A DNA stretch of 64,000 nucleotides from Pseudomonas alcaliphila JAB1 (GTDB lineage Bacteria; Pseudomonadota; Gammaproteobacteria; Pseudomonadales; Pseudomonadaceae). The DNA lies in the NCBI RefSeq assembly GCF_001941865.1, contig NZ_CP016162.1, positions 2,294,001-2,358,000 of the forward strand, written 5' to 3'. Below are positions 36,582 to 44,769 of the stretch, in pieces. Under the pieces are notes generated by a model. That model saw nothing but the letters and a program-made list of their open reading frames with translations, was not told the origin of the DNA and searched no databases. Every line of letters starts with the position of its first letter. Within the stretch, counting starts at the first letter, position 1. A program made the position numbers and the translations under genes.

Positions 36582-37192
36582 GGGGGTACCTCGTGTTCTG
36601 CAATTAATAAGTAAAAGATGTACGTGCACCTGAACTTTTTAAGTCGGTGCCGACTCGGGTTTATTCGATTAATAAATGTCGCTTGTCACGGTTCTGCTAA
36701 TTATGAGTTGCAGAAGTTCTCCTTCGTCTGGGCAATAACCAACCACCGACGCAATCTCTTGCGGTCAAGGAATCTTCCAGATTCAGGGGGGGGAGTGTGG
36801 AGCTCGGGGTGGGTCGAATGCCCAAGCCGGGGGAATGACCCCACGACTGTAGGAACAATGGTAAGGGTCATAGTTCAATTTTCGAGCAGCCGTTCGTCGA
36901 CTTTGGCTCCCGACTCTGTGATCTGTTGAGCATTTTTTTACCGGAAAGCCCATTCTGGTGGCGTCTGCCGCTTTTTCGGCGCCGTTAAGTCGGCGCGACG
37001 GACGGTATCGCACCCCGGGTGGGCGTCGAACGGGTCGTAAAATTTTCTTGACGATGGGCGCGACGGTTCCGGTCGTCGAGGGCTGCGTCGATATCCCTTG
37101 TCTTGAGCGGTAAGGCTATTTCCTTGGGCAGGTTCATGTGTTAAGAAAAACGCACAAATCACCCTCCCACGTTGTTCATCTCAGGAAACCTC
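36582..37192. other. Long gene-free region (611 bp)
   Basis: No frame here looks coding on either strand. The left third is unusually AT-rich and contains ATTAATAA twice and a compact palindrome AGTCGGTGCCGACT (36642–36655). The right part is GC-rich with several GCGACGG/CGTCG stretches but no hairpin with T-run. It must contain the promoters of both flanking divergent genes and could host a small RNA. Confidence 0.5.
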
Positions 37193-37918
37193 ATGTCACT
37201 GCGTATCTGCATCCTGGAAACTGACATCCTCCGCCCCGAACTGGTCGACCAGTACCAGGGTTATGGCCACATGTTCGAGCAGCTGTTCGCTCAACAGACG
37301 GTCACGGCAGAGTTCAGTGTCTATAACGTGGTGGAAGGGCATTACCCGCCCGATAGCGAGAAATTCGATGCCTATCTGGTGACTGGCAGCAAGGCGGATT
37401 CTTTCGGCAGCGATCCCTGGATTCAGACCCTCAAGGAGTATCTGCTCGAGCGCTACAAGCGCGGCGACAAGCTGCTGGGCATCTGTTTTGGCCATCAACT
37501 GCTGGCGCTGCTGCTTGGTGGCAAGGCCGAGCGTGCCGAACAGGGTTGGGGCGTTGGCGTGCACAGTTATCGTCTGGCAGGCAAGCCTGAGTGGATGAGC
37601 CCGGCTCTGGACGAACTGCAACTGTTGATCAGCCACCAAGATCAGGTCACCCGCCTGCCGGAGAAGGCCACGCTGCTGGCTTCCAGTGACTTCTGCCCGA
37701 TTGGCGCCTACCACATCGAGGATCAGGTGCTGTGCTTCCAGGGGCATCCAGAGTTCGTTCACGACTACTCGCGGGCATTGCTCGATCTGCGCCAGCAGCA
37801 CCTCGGTGAGCAGGTCTATCAGCAGGGCGTGGACAGCCTCAAGCATTCGCAGCAGGGCAGTGCAGTGGCTGAGTGGATGATGCGCTTTGTCGCTCAAGGC
37901 AAGGAAAGCAAGGCCTGA
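37193..37918 (+). CDS. Class I glutamine amidotransferase (GMP-synthase-like)
   Basis: A 241-aa stand-alone GATase domain. The nucleophile is in GICFGHQLLALLLGG (Cys about 93), and the His-Glu pair is in CFQGHPEF. It belongs to the GMP-synthase-like amidotransferases, some of which act as gamma-glutamyl hydrolases. The substrate is unknown. ATG 37193 follows AGGAAACC. The terminator downstream has been split by a MITE. Confidence 0.88.
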   Translation: MSLRICILETDILRPELVDQYQGYGHMFEQLFAQQTVTAEFSVYNVVEGHYPPDSEKFDAYLVTGSKADSFGSDPWIQTLKEYLLERYKRGDKLLGICFGHQLLALLLGGKAERAEQGWGVGVHSYRLAGKPEWMSPALDELQLLISHQDQVTRLPEKATLLASSDFCPIGAYHIEDQVLCFQGHPEFVHDYSRALLDLRQQHLGEQVYQQGVDSLKHSQQGSAVAEWMMRFVAQGKESKA

Positions 37919-37942
37919 GCCTGATTCGGTCCATGAAAAAAA

Positions 37943-38165
37943 CCGGTTTTCCGTAATGCTGTTCACTTAAGAAACGGTCGAGCACGATCAGTCCCCTCGC
38001 CCCTCCGGGGAGAGGGTTAGGGCGGGCCGCGTTCGGAGAGGGGGAAACTGGCAGTTTTGCGGTGTTTTCTGCCCTCTCCCCCAGCCCCTCTCCCATAAAT
38101 GGGAGAGGGGAGCCAAACGTGTGCAACCTTAAGTGAACAGCATTACCGGTTTTCCGGGCTTTTTC
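37943..38165. terminator. Bidirectional terminator split by a MITE
   Basis: AAAAAAACCGGTTTTCCG (37936–37953) and CCGGTTTTCCGGGCTTTTTC (38146–38165) are the two halves of what was an A-run/CCGG-TTTT-CCGG/T-run terminator serving the amidotransferase (+) and the small membrane genes (-). The CCGGTTTTCCG core is present on both sides as a target duplication. Confidence 0.7.
37954..38145. mobile_element. IS4-type MITE (192 bp, 18-bp perfect TIRs, 11-bp target duplication)
   Basis: TAATGCTGTTCACTTAAG (37954–37971) is repeated exactly in inverse at 38128–38145. CCGGTTTTCCG flanks both ends (37943–37953 and 38146–38156) as a direct repeat. The inside has no gene but carries CCCTCTCCC/GGGAGAGGG palindromes. 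The terminal repeat resembles the IS4-family end TAATGCCGATCAGTTAAG, and IS4 makes 10–13-bp duplications. It is a non-autonomous element probably moved by an IS4-family transposase elsewhere. Confidence 0.85.
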
Positions 38166-38406
38166 ATGCCTGCTGGGTGAGCACGAAGTAAGGCGAGAGC
38201 TTTTCGCTTCTGCTTGGCGGTGGGCTGCTACGTTGCCGCTTGAGACTCTCGGCCAGGTCCAGGTGGTGAGCCAGCTTGTGGCTGCATTCGATATTGCGCG
38301 CCACGGCACCGGCCGAGCTTTTGCCAATACCGCCGAGCGCGAGCAGGGTGGTCAGCAGGGACAGACTGGCGAGCATCAGCAGGCGAGTGCGTTGAGTTCT
38401 GATCAT
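38164..38406 (-). CDS. Small membrane/exported protein (80 aa), unknown
   Basis: An 80-aa protein with a basic start and one hydrophobic segment (MLASLSLLTTLLALGG, about 10–26), then a polar tail containing ECSHKLAHHLDLAESLKRQR. It may be a signal peptide or an anchor. The ATG at 38406 has an AGGGA site. It follows the 64-aa membrane gene by 10 bp, so they are an operon. The MITE begins just downstream, at its terminator. Confidence 0.6.
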   Translation of the reverse strand: MIRTQRTRLLMLASLSLLTTLLALGGIGKSSAGAVARNIECSHKLAHHLDLAESLKRQRSSPPPSRSEKLSPYFVLTQQA

Positions 38407-38416
38407 GGCCGTTCCC

Positions 38417-38611
38417 TCATCCCTGCGAGAGCGCGCCGAGCAGGGCGGGCAAATAAGTGATCAGGCTGTGCAGTGGGCCTGGTTGTTCAAAGGCTGGAGT
38501 GCTTGGCTGCAAGGTGGCGTAACTCACGACCAGCACCGTCGAGGTGCTGATCAGGTACAGGCCGATGGCAGCGAGGGCGCCGTTGCGGGCCGCTTGAGAG
38601 AGGCGGGACAT
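38417..38611 (-). CDS. Small membrane protein (64 aa), unknown
   Basis: A 64-aa protein starting MSRLSQAARNGALAAIGLYL with one clear membrane helix (about 13–34) and a second weak hydrophobic stretch at the C-terminus (LITYLPALLGAL). A TGGAGC site precedes ATG 38611. It is first in a two-gene unit with the 80-aa protein. The family is not recognised. Confidence 0.6.
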   Translation of the reverse strand: MSRLSQAARNGALAAIGLYLISTSTVLVVSYATLQPSTPAFEQPGPLHSLITYLPALLGALSQG

Positions 38612-38757
38612 GTTCTGTGCTCCAGGTCAGGAGTGGGTGTGGGCACAGAATCGTCGAAGTCATTTCGATTGAATAATGGATGCTCTGCAGAATAACTATC
38701 GATGGATTTGATAGCAGGCGCGAGTTGCCTGCTCGCTCCGGCATCCCGCGTTATACC

Positions 38758-39480
38758 TCACGCGGACGCCAGCTCCTTGTCCATGTTGCTGATGCATTCG
38801 CTCATGGCCTGCTGACAACGCTCCATCAGCGCGGGCATGTCGTCCAGGCTCAGGCCGGCAGTAGGGATTGCCGGCAGCGAGCGAATCAGAATGCGGCCGC
38901 TGTTCCAGCGATTCAGGCGCATGGCTTTGCTGTAGTTGCTCACGCACACCGGGATGATCGGAACACCGGCCGTGATCGCCATCTGAAACGCGCCTTTCTT
39001 GAACGGCAGCAGGCCTCGGCCAAGGTTGCGCGTGCCTTCCGGGAAGACCCAGATCGAAGTGTCGCGATTGCGCAGGGTTTCGGTGGTGGTCAGCATTGCG
39101 CGTTTGGCGGCCACGGCATTGCTGCGATCGATCAGCACGTTACCGGCCAGCCAGTAGAGCTGACCGAAGAATGGCACCCACTTGAGGCTCTTCTTGCCGA
39201 TGCTCACGGTGCGCTCCGGTACCACGCGGCCAAGCACGTAGAGGTCGAAGTTGGACTGGTGGTTGGCGATGATCACGCAGGAGCGCTGGTGTTCTAAAAG
39301 CGGGCGTACGTCGGTCTTCAGCTTCAGGCGCAGCAGGCATAGTGCGGGCAGCGAATAAAGACGTGCGCAGAGGCGGCTGTTGTCGGGGTTGAACGGGCGG
39401 CACAGGCCGAGCAGCAGGCCAAGCAGACCGGCCAGGATGAAATGCACGCCCATCAGCAGCATGCGCAAGACGTAGAGCAT
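38758..39480 (-). CDS. plsC: 1-acylglycerol-3-phosphate O-acyltransferase (PlsC family)
   Basis: A 240-aa inner-membrane acyltransferase with an N-terminal hydrophobic helix. It carries the four PlsC motifs: NHQSNFD (His/Asp catalytic), GKKSLKWVPFFG, FPEGTRNLGRG and VPIIPVCVSN. It acylates lysophosphatidate to phosphatidate in phospholipid synthesis. Pseudomonads have several paralogues, so the number suffix is not assigned. Confidence 0.9.
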   Translation of the reverse strand: MLYVLRMLLMGVHFILAGLLGLLLGLCRPFNPDNSRLCARLYSLPALCLLRLKLKTDVRPLLEHQRSCVIIANHQSNFDLYVLGRVVPERTVSIGKKSLKWVPFFGQLYWLAGNVLIDRSNAVAAKRAMLTTTETLRNRDTSIWVFPEGTRNLGRGLLPFKKGAFQMAITAGVPIIPVCVSNYSKAMRLNRWNSGRILIRSLPAIPTAGLSLDDMPALMERCQQAMSECISNMDKELASA

Positions 39481-39614
39481 TGGGGAGAACCGTCAGGGAA
39501 GGGGCGCGCAGTGTACGGGCGTTCACTCTGTCGGGCAATTGCTCGAAACTACCGCTTGGCGTGCGTAACGTCATGAATTGTCGCAGAACTTGTCGGTTTC
39601 CATGCCCATGCAGA

Positions 39615-39636
39615 AAGGGCGCCTCACTGCGCCCTT
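39615..39636 (-). terminator. Terminator of alaC
   Basis: AAGGGCGC and GCGCCCTT form an 8-bp stem with a 6-nt loop shortly after the alaC stop on the minus strand, ending in TTTC. Confidence 0.65.
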
Positions 39637-39642
39637 CAATGC

Positions 39643-40872
39643 TTACTCGGTCTCGGTTTTGGCCGGCTTACCTGGCAGCAGGCCGTCTGCGCGGAACATC
39701 GCCTTGATGCCGCGCAGCGCCTGACGGCTGCGGTCCTGGTTTTCGATCAGGGCGAAGCGCACATGGTCGTCGCCATAGTCGCCAAAACCCAATCCAGGCG
39801 AGACGCAGACCTTGGCTTCTGCCAGCAGCTTCTTGGCGAACTCCAGCGAGCCCAGGTGCGCATAGGCCTCGGGAATCTTGGCCCAGATGTACATGGAAGC
39901 CTTGGGCTTTTCCACCATCCAGCCGATCTCGTGCAGGCCCTTGACCAGCAGGTTGCGCCGCTGACGATACTGTTCGGCGATATCGCGCACGCACTGCTGG
40001 TCGCCTTCCAGCGCAGCGATGGCCGCCACCTGCAGCGGGGTGAAGGTGCCGTAGTCGTGGTAGCTCTTGATCCGTGCCAGGGCGCTGACCAGCTCGGGGT
40101 TACCGACCATGAAGCCGATGCGCCAGCCGGCCATGTTGTAGCTCTTGGACAGGGTGAAGAACTCCACTGCGATGTCCTTGGCGCCGGGTACCTGCATGAT
40201 CGACGGGGCTTTCCAGCCGTCATAAACGATGTCCGCGTAAGCCAGGTCGTGAATCACCAGTACGTCGTACTGCTTGGCCAGGGTTACCACGCGCTCGAAG
40301 AAGTCCAGCTCCACGCACTGTGCGGTGGGGTTGGAGGGGAAACCGAGGATCATCATCTTCGGCTTGGGAATCGATTCGCGAATCGCTCGTTCCAGTTCGG
40401 CGAAGAAATCCACACCCGGTACCAGCGGCACGGAACGCACCTGGGCGCCGGCGATCACCGCGCCGTAGATATGGATCGGGTAACTGGGGTTGGGTACCAG
40501 CACCGTGTCGCCGTGGTCCAGGGTGGCGAGCATCAGGTGCGCCAGGCCTTCCTTGGAGCCGATGGTGACGATGGCTTCGCTTTCCGGGTCGATCTCCACC
40601 TCGTAGCGATCCTTGTACCAGCGCGAGATGGCGCGGCGCAGGCGCGGAATACCGCGAGAGGTGGAGTAGCCGTGGGTATCTTCACGCTGGGCGACCTGCA
40701 CGAGCTTCTCGACGATGTGCGGCGGAGTCGCCCCGTCGGGGTTACCCATGGAAAAGTCGATGATGTCTTCGCCGCGACGGCGCGCAGCCATCTTCAGTTC
40801 GGCGGTGATGTTGAAGACGTAGGGGGGGAGACGGTCGATGCGCGCAAAGCGGCGCTTGGCGTTATCAGCCAT
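39643..40872 (-). CDS. alaC: Alanine transaminase AlaC (aminotransferase class I)
   Basis: A 409-aa PLP-dependent aminotransferase. The PLP lysine is in [15 protein letters not shown], with [15 protein letters not shown] and [12 protein letters not shown] earlier, as in AlaC/YfdZ enzymes that make alanine from pyruvate and glutamate. ATG 40872 ([13 protein letters not shown]) follows GAGGAAATC; the frame is open farther upstream but without homology. It is single and monocistronic, as judged from the flanking hairpins. Confidence 0.92.
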   Translation of the reverse strand: MADNAKRRFARIDRLPPYVFNITAELKMAARRRGEDIIDFSMGNPDGATPPHIVEKLVQVAQREDTHGYSTSRGIPRLRRAISRWYKDRYEVEIDPESEAIVTIGSKEGLAHLMLATLDHGDTVLVPNPSYPIHIYGAVIAGAQVRSVPLVPGVDFFAELERAIRESIPKPKMMILGFPSNPTAQCVELDFFERVVTLAKQYDVLVIHDLAYADIVYDGWKAPSIMQVPGAKDIAVEFFTLSKSYNMAGWRIGFMVGNPELVSALARIKSYHDYGTFTPLQVAAIAALEGDQQCVRDIAEQYRQRRNLLVKGLHEIGWMVEKPKASMYIWAKIPEAYAHLGSLEFAKKLLAEAKVCVSPGLGFGDYGDDHVRFALIENQDRSRQALRGIKAMFRADGLLPGKPAKTETE

Positions 40873-40974
40873 GATTTCCTCGAAGTACGTAAGCGCCCGG
40901 AACCGTCCGAGCGACGTTGGCCGCATCTGGCGGCCTGGCGAGAAGATAAGCGCAGCGGGGGATTCTGTCGAGCA

Positions 40975-41005
40975 TTGGCTGAGCCCCAGGCAGGGGCTCA
41001 GCCAA
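40975..41005 (-). terminator. Terminator hairpin after the alginate lyase gene
   Basis: TTGGCTGAGCCCC and GGGGCTCAGCCAA form a perfect 13-bp stem with a 5-nt loop, 20 bp downstream of the lyase stop on the minus strand. The T-run is poor. Confidence 0.65.
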
Positions 41006-41024
41006 TCATCAGTCGAGGCAGGTC

Positions 41025-42137
41025 TCAGGGGTTGACGACGATGGAGAACTTCTTGGAAAGGGTGTTGCCGTTGGCGTCGCGAATTTGCGCGGTGAAGTCA
41101 TCGGGAATCGACGTGGCATTCTGCGGTTCGCCACTGAGTACGCCGTCACTGCTCAGGGTCAGACCGACGGGCGGGAAGCCGCTGACCAGGCGCCAGGTCG
41201 CGCCGCCGACGCCGCCGCGCGATTGCAGCTGCACGGAGTAGGGGGTGCCGACACTGGCCTGCGGCAGTGCGGAGAGCTGGGTGATGTGCAGCCTTGCAGC
41301 GGGGTGGCTGGTGGCCAGACGATAAAATTTGACCCGCGCGCCATCTTCGCTGTTGTCGCTACGACTGTTCAGAAAGGCGCCTGCCTTGAAGTAGAAGGTG
41401 CGGCTGTCCCAGGCGGGGTCCAGCGGAACCTGGAGGACCTGCGAGCCATTGATCGTGACGGCCACCTCGGCCACGCCCTCGCGGTTGCGCGCCATGCCCA
41501 GGCGATAGACGAATGCCTGGCCCAGCTGAATGCCCTCGGCCAGGTTGTAGCGTTCGGCCTCCTCGGTGGCCTCCGGGCTCTGCTTGATCCTGGCGAAGAG
41601 GCGCCCGGTCTGGGCGTCCATGTCGTACTGGTAGTACAGGGTGGCCAGCGGCATGGCTTCATAGGCGTGGATCTGGCCAACGGCTACCAGGCCGTTGCTC
41701 ACCGGCGCCTGCAAAACGCGCAGGCGTGCATCCAGGTGTGCACGGCCTTGGTTGTCCCAGTTCACTGCGTTCGAGCTGGGATCTATCATCTGTCGTAGTT
41801 CGGCGCGGGCGTAGTCGGCGCGAGCTGAAAGCGCGCCGTTGGTGGGGGCCCAGAAGGTCATGGCACCGTCGGTATCGGTGCGGAAATAGGGCGAGGTGTA
41901 GCCTTGCGGACCGCTGAGCTGTTCGGGATACAGGGTCTGAGCACGACCCTGGGTGCCTCCTTTCTCGTCCACCGGCAAGGTCAGTGACCAGTTCTCCAGG
42001 GCGAAATTGCCACCGGGAGCCAGTTGCGGGCGCAGTTCGGCCTGACTGGCGAAACTCAGCAGGGAGCCTGTCACTGCAGCTCCGATTGCGGTGGCGTAAC
42101 GACGCTTGCTGGGCGTTGCAACAAGATTGTTATTCAT
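41025..42137 (-). CDS. Secreted polysaccharide lyase family 7 (alginate lyase) with C-terminal Ig-like domain
   Basis: A 370-aa exported protein. A long signal peptide (about 1–31, ending FASQA) is followed by a PL7 catalytic domain (about 40–265), with RAELRQM, the QIH motif and YFKAGAF, the three signatures of alginate lyase 2. A C-terminal putative Ig-like domain ([18 protein letters not shown] ... LSGEP) may bind polymer. It cleaves alginate by beta-elimination. ATG 42137 has an AGGAAAAAC site and is preferred to an in-frame ATG at 42158. No other alginate genes are near. Confidence 0.9.
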   Translation of the reverse strand: MNNNLVATPSKRRYATAIGAAVTGSLLSFASQAELRPQLAPGGNFALENWSLTLPVDEKGGTQGRAQTLYPEQLSGPQGYTSPYFRTDTDGAMTFWAPTNGALSARADYARAELRQMIDPSSNAVNWDNQGRAHLDARLRVLQAPVSNGLVAVGQIHAYEAMPLATLYYQYDMDAQTGRLFARIKQSPEATEEAERYNLAEGIQLGQAFVYRLGMARNREGVAEVAVTINGSQVLQVPLDPAWDSRTFYFKAGAFLNSRSDNSEDGARVKFYRLATSHPAARLHITQLSALPQASVGTPYSVQLQSRGGVGGATWRLVSGFPPVGLTLSSDGVLSGEPQNATSIPDDFTAQIRDANGNTLSKKFSIVVNP

Positions 42138-42377
42138 CGTTGTTTTTCCTGAAGTCATGCTCTAGATGACGGGTCTTCCGTGGCATCAGCGATGCGGGTT
42201 GGACCTGTCCATTGATAGGTTCGACGGGGGTGTCGATAGCTCCCTGATTCCCCCGTTGAACCCCAAACATGACTCGTGGCTGCATGACTGAGTTCAGCTT
42301 CGTTCTATCCCTCCATTTCGCTTTCTGACGATCGGTTGCCTCTGTAATGGCTTCATGGCATCGAATTTGCCAAATGC

Positions 42378-42956
42378 TCAGTCGCCCAGCATGTCGTGCA
42401 TGGCGATGATCTGTTCGGCCACCTGAATCAGCTTCTGCTGGCGACTCATGGCCTGCCGGCGCATCAGCGTATAGGCCTCTTCCTCGTTGCAGCTCTTCAT
42501 CTTCATCAGCAGGCCCTTGGCCAGTTCGACGCGCTTGCGCTCGGCCAGTTGGGCATCGCGTGCCTGGAGCTGGGCACGCAATGCCTGATCGCTCTCGAAG
42601 CGGGCCATGGCGACGTCGAGGATGGGTTGCAGGCGCTGGGCATGGATGCCTTCGACGATGTAGGCGCTGACGCCACTCTGGATCGCCTGGCGCATCACGC
42701 TGGGGTCGTGTTCGTCGGTGAACATGACGATTGGACGCGGTTGGTCACGGCTGACCAGTACCACCTGTTCCATCACGTCGCGGCCAGGGGACTCGGTGTC
42801 GATCAGGATAACGTCGGGGCGCACGGCCTCGACCCGCTCCGGCAGGTCGATGGTCAGCCCGGATTCGTCGATGACCTCGAAGCCGGCCTCGATCAGCGCG
42901 CACTTGAGGCGGCCGACCTTCTTCGGAGTGTCGTTGATCAGAAGGATACGCAGCAT
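42378..42956 (-). CDS. nasT: NasT-type ANTAR antitermination response regulator
   Basis: A 192-aa protein with a receiver-like domain (about 1–120; LINDTPKKVG and DVILIDTESPG at the usual Asp loop) and a C-terminal ANTAR RNA-binding domain (about 128–188, KGLLMKMKSCNEEEAYTLMRRQAMS). NasT binds two-hairpin leader RNAs and prevents termination ahead of nitrate-assimilation genes. It is held inactive by NasS, encoded 18 bp upstream. Confidence 0.92.
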   Translation of the reverse strand: MLRILLINDTPKKVGRLKCALIEAGFEVIDESGLTIDLPERVEAVRPDVILIDTESPGRDVMEQVVLVSRDQPRPIVMFTDEHDPSVMRQAIQSGVSAYIVEGIHAQRLQPILDVAMARFESDQALRAQLQARDAQLAERKRVELAKGLLMKMKSCNEEEAYTLMRRQAMSRQQKLIQVAEQIIAMHDMLGD

Positions 42957-42974
42957 CGATGGCTCTCCCGGCGG

Positions 42975-44186
42975 TTACAGGGCGACAGCCGGGCTGTCGG
43001 CCAGGGCATGGAGACGGAAGCTGCGCGCGTACGCGGCAGGGGCGCTGCCGTCCCAGCTGGTGCCGTCCTGCAGGATGGAGCTGCGCATCTCGCCCGGCAC
43101 GGCAATTCCCAGCGCCGTAGCGGCTTCGCGGTACAGGGCCAGTTGCTGCACCTGGCGGGCCACGCCCAGGTAGTCGGGGTCTTTGCGTAACAGGCCCCAA
43201 CGGCGGAATTGGGTCATGAACCACATAGCATCGGACAGGTAGGGCTGGTTGACCAGGCCGCCGGCATGAAAGCGCAGCGGGTGCTCGTCCTGCCAGGCAT
43301 GGCCGAGGCCGTCCTGATACTGGCCGAGAAAACGTGGGGTGATCGCCGAGACCGGCGCGTTGACGTATTCGCTGCCGCTGAGCAGCAGGGCGGTGCTGCG
43401 CTTGTTTTCCTCGTTGTCATCGATGAAGCGTGCGGCGTCGAGCACCGCCATGATCAGCGCACGGGCGGTATTGGGGTTCTGTTCGGCGAAGGCGCGGGTG
43501 CAGCCCAGCACCTTTTCTGGGTGATCCGGCCAGATTGCCTGGATGGTGGTGACGGTACAGCCGAGTTGTTCATCGACGGCCTTGGCGGTCCAGGGTTCAC
43601 CGACGCAGAAGCCGTCGATGCGCTTGGCCTCGAGGTGTTCGATCATCTGCGGCGGTGGCACCACCACGCTGTCCACGTCGCGCAGCGGATGGATGCCCTG
43701 GCTGGCCAGCCAGTAGTAAAGCCACATGGCATGGGTGCCGGTGGGGAAGGTCTGGGCGAAGGTCAGTCGCGCTTTATTTTGGTGCACATGCTGGTGCAGT
43801 GCTTCACCACTGGTCACGCCGGCGCTTTGCAGCGTGTGCGACAGGTTGATGCTCTGGCCGTTCTGGTTCAGCCCCATGAGCACCGCCATGTCGGTTGCCG
43901 CGGCGCCACCGAGGCCGAGCTGCACGCCGTAGATCAAACCGTACAGGCTGTGGGCGGCGTCCAGCTCGCCGCTGAGCAGGCGGTCGCGCAGGCCGGCCCA
44001 GGAGGCCTGGCGCTGCAGTTTGAGGCTCAGCCCGTATTTTTCGGCAAAGCCCTGGGTGGCCGCGACTATCACCGAGGCGGAATCGCTCAGGGCCATGAAA
44101 CCGATGTTCAGCACGCTCTTTTCCGGTGCATCGCTGCCGCCGACCCAGGCCAGGGCGTCGCCGCGAGGGATATGCTGTTCGCTCAT
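42975..44186 (-). CDS. nasS: NasS nitrate/nitrite sensor, NrtA/CmpA family
   Basis: A 403-aa solute-binding-fold protein of the nitrate NrtA family but without a signal peptide, as expected for cytoplasmic NasS. Recognisable motifs are LNIGFMALSDSASVIVAA, TFPTGTHAMWLYYWLASQG and DGFCVGEPWTAKAV. It binds nitrate or nitrite and then releases NasT. ATG 44186 has a GGAAG site. A terminator-like hairpin lies in its leader (44259–44313). Confidence 0.92.
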   Translation of the reverse strand: MSEQHIPRGDALAWVGGSDAPEKSVLNIGFMALSDSASVIVAATQGFAEKYGLSLKLQRQASWAGLRDRLLSGELDAAHSLYGLIYGVQLGLGGAAATDMAVLMGLNQNGQSINLSHTLQSAGVTSGEALHQHVHQNKARLTFAQTFPTGTHAMWLYYWLASQGIHPLRDVDSVVVPPPQMIEHLEAKRIDGFCVGEPWTAKAVDEQLGCTVTTIQAIWPDHPEKVLGCTRAFAEQNPNTARALIMAVLDAARFIDDNEENKRSTALLLSGSEYVNAPVSAITPRFLGQYQDGLGHAWQDEHPLRFHAGGLVNQPYLSDAMWFMTQFRRWGLLRKDPDYLGVARQVQQLALYREAATALGIAVPGEMRSSILQDGTSWDGSAPAAYARSFRLHALADSPAVAL

Positions 44187-44258
44187 GTCACTTCCTTCAT
44201 CCACGCATTAGGTTCCGAGCCGCCGGCTGAGGTTTGCAGGGCTGTGCGGGTGGCCCAC

Positions 44259-44313
44259 AAAAAAGGCGTCGTACCGATCACCGCCGTAAAGGGCCGAGTT
44301 CGGATACGACGCC
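44259..44313 (-). terminator. Hairpin plus U-run upstream of nasS: terminator or NasT-responsive attenuator
   Basis: On the minus strand GGCGTCGTA and TACGACGCC (with an inner CCG/CGG pairing) form a stem followed directly by six T. It lies 73 bp before nasS and 100 bp after the YgdR-like gene. It could end that gene's transcript or, given nasST downstream, be an attenuator. Confidence 0.7.
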
Positions 44314-44413
44314 GTTGTCGTTCGGGCCTTGTCCGTCGTCGGAGAGGCTTACTGCACGTAGAGAAAGCAAGGCATATGCCAGTGCGCAGAGTATGCGCTG
44401 TTGGATGAGGCGT

Positions 44414-44623
44414 TCAGCGTTCCAGCATCTGCTTCACGCTGCTTTGCGGTATCTGCTGCTTGCGGCCCTCGCTATCTGTGAATTCGAGCATGCCTGTGTC
44501 CTTGTCCAGTTCCGGCTTGCCGTCGCTGGTGAGCATCTGGCCATCGGTAGTGGTGATGATGTACTCGCTGCTGCAACCGGCCAGGCCGAACAGACACAGG
44601 ACGGCGATGATCCATGGCTTCAT
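44414..44623 (-). CDS. YgdI/YgdR-family small lipoprotein
   Basis: A 69-aa lipoprotein with signal and lipobox LAGC (Cys about 17), followed by an SH3-like YgdI/YgdR domain (YIITTTDGQMLTSDGKPELD, ending SSVKQMLER). It is anchored in the envelope; the role is unknown. The ATG at 44623 begins the signal peptide. Confidence 0.9.
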   Translation of the reverse strand: MKPWIIAVLCLFGLAGCSSEYIITTTDGQMLTSDGKPELDKDTGMLEFTDSEGRKQQIPQSSVKQMLER

Positions 44624-44732
44624 GACGTGCTCCTGAATGATTATCTGGGGGCTCCCACTTCAGAAGGTAGACGTTGGCGCACTGGCTGCAAGCCGGGTGC
44701 GGCAAAAGGCCCGTGTGTGCGTGCATAAAAAA

Positions 44733-44751
44733 GCCCCGCACTAGGCGGGGC
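44733..44751 (-). terminator. Intrinsic terminator of acnB
   Basis: GCCCCGC and GCGGGGC form a 7-bp stem with a 5-nt loop, followed on the minus strand by six T. It is 18 bp after the acnB stop. Confidence 0.88.
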
Positions 44752-44769
44752 TCCTTCATAACGCTTGGA

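Noticed and set aside
36618..37013. Open frames of 76–103 codons in the 36.6–37.2 kb gap
   Set aside because: The compositions are not protein-like (runs of Arg, Ser and Pro) and they lack ribosome sites, signals or domains.
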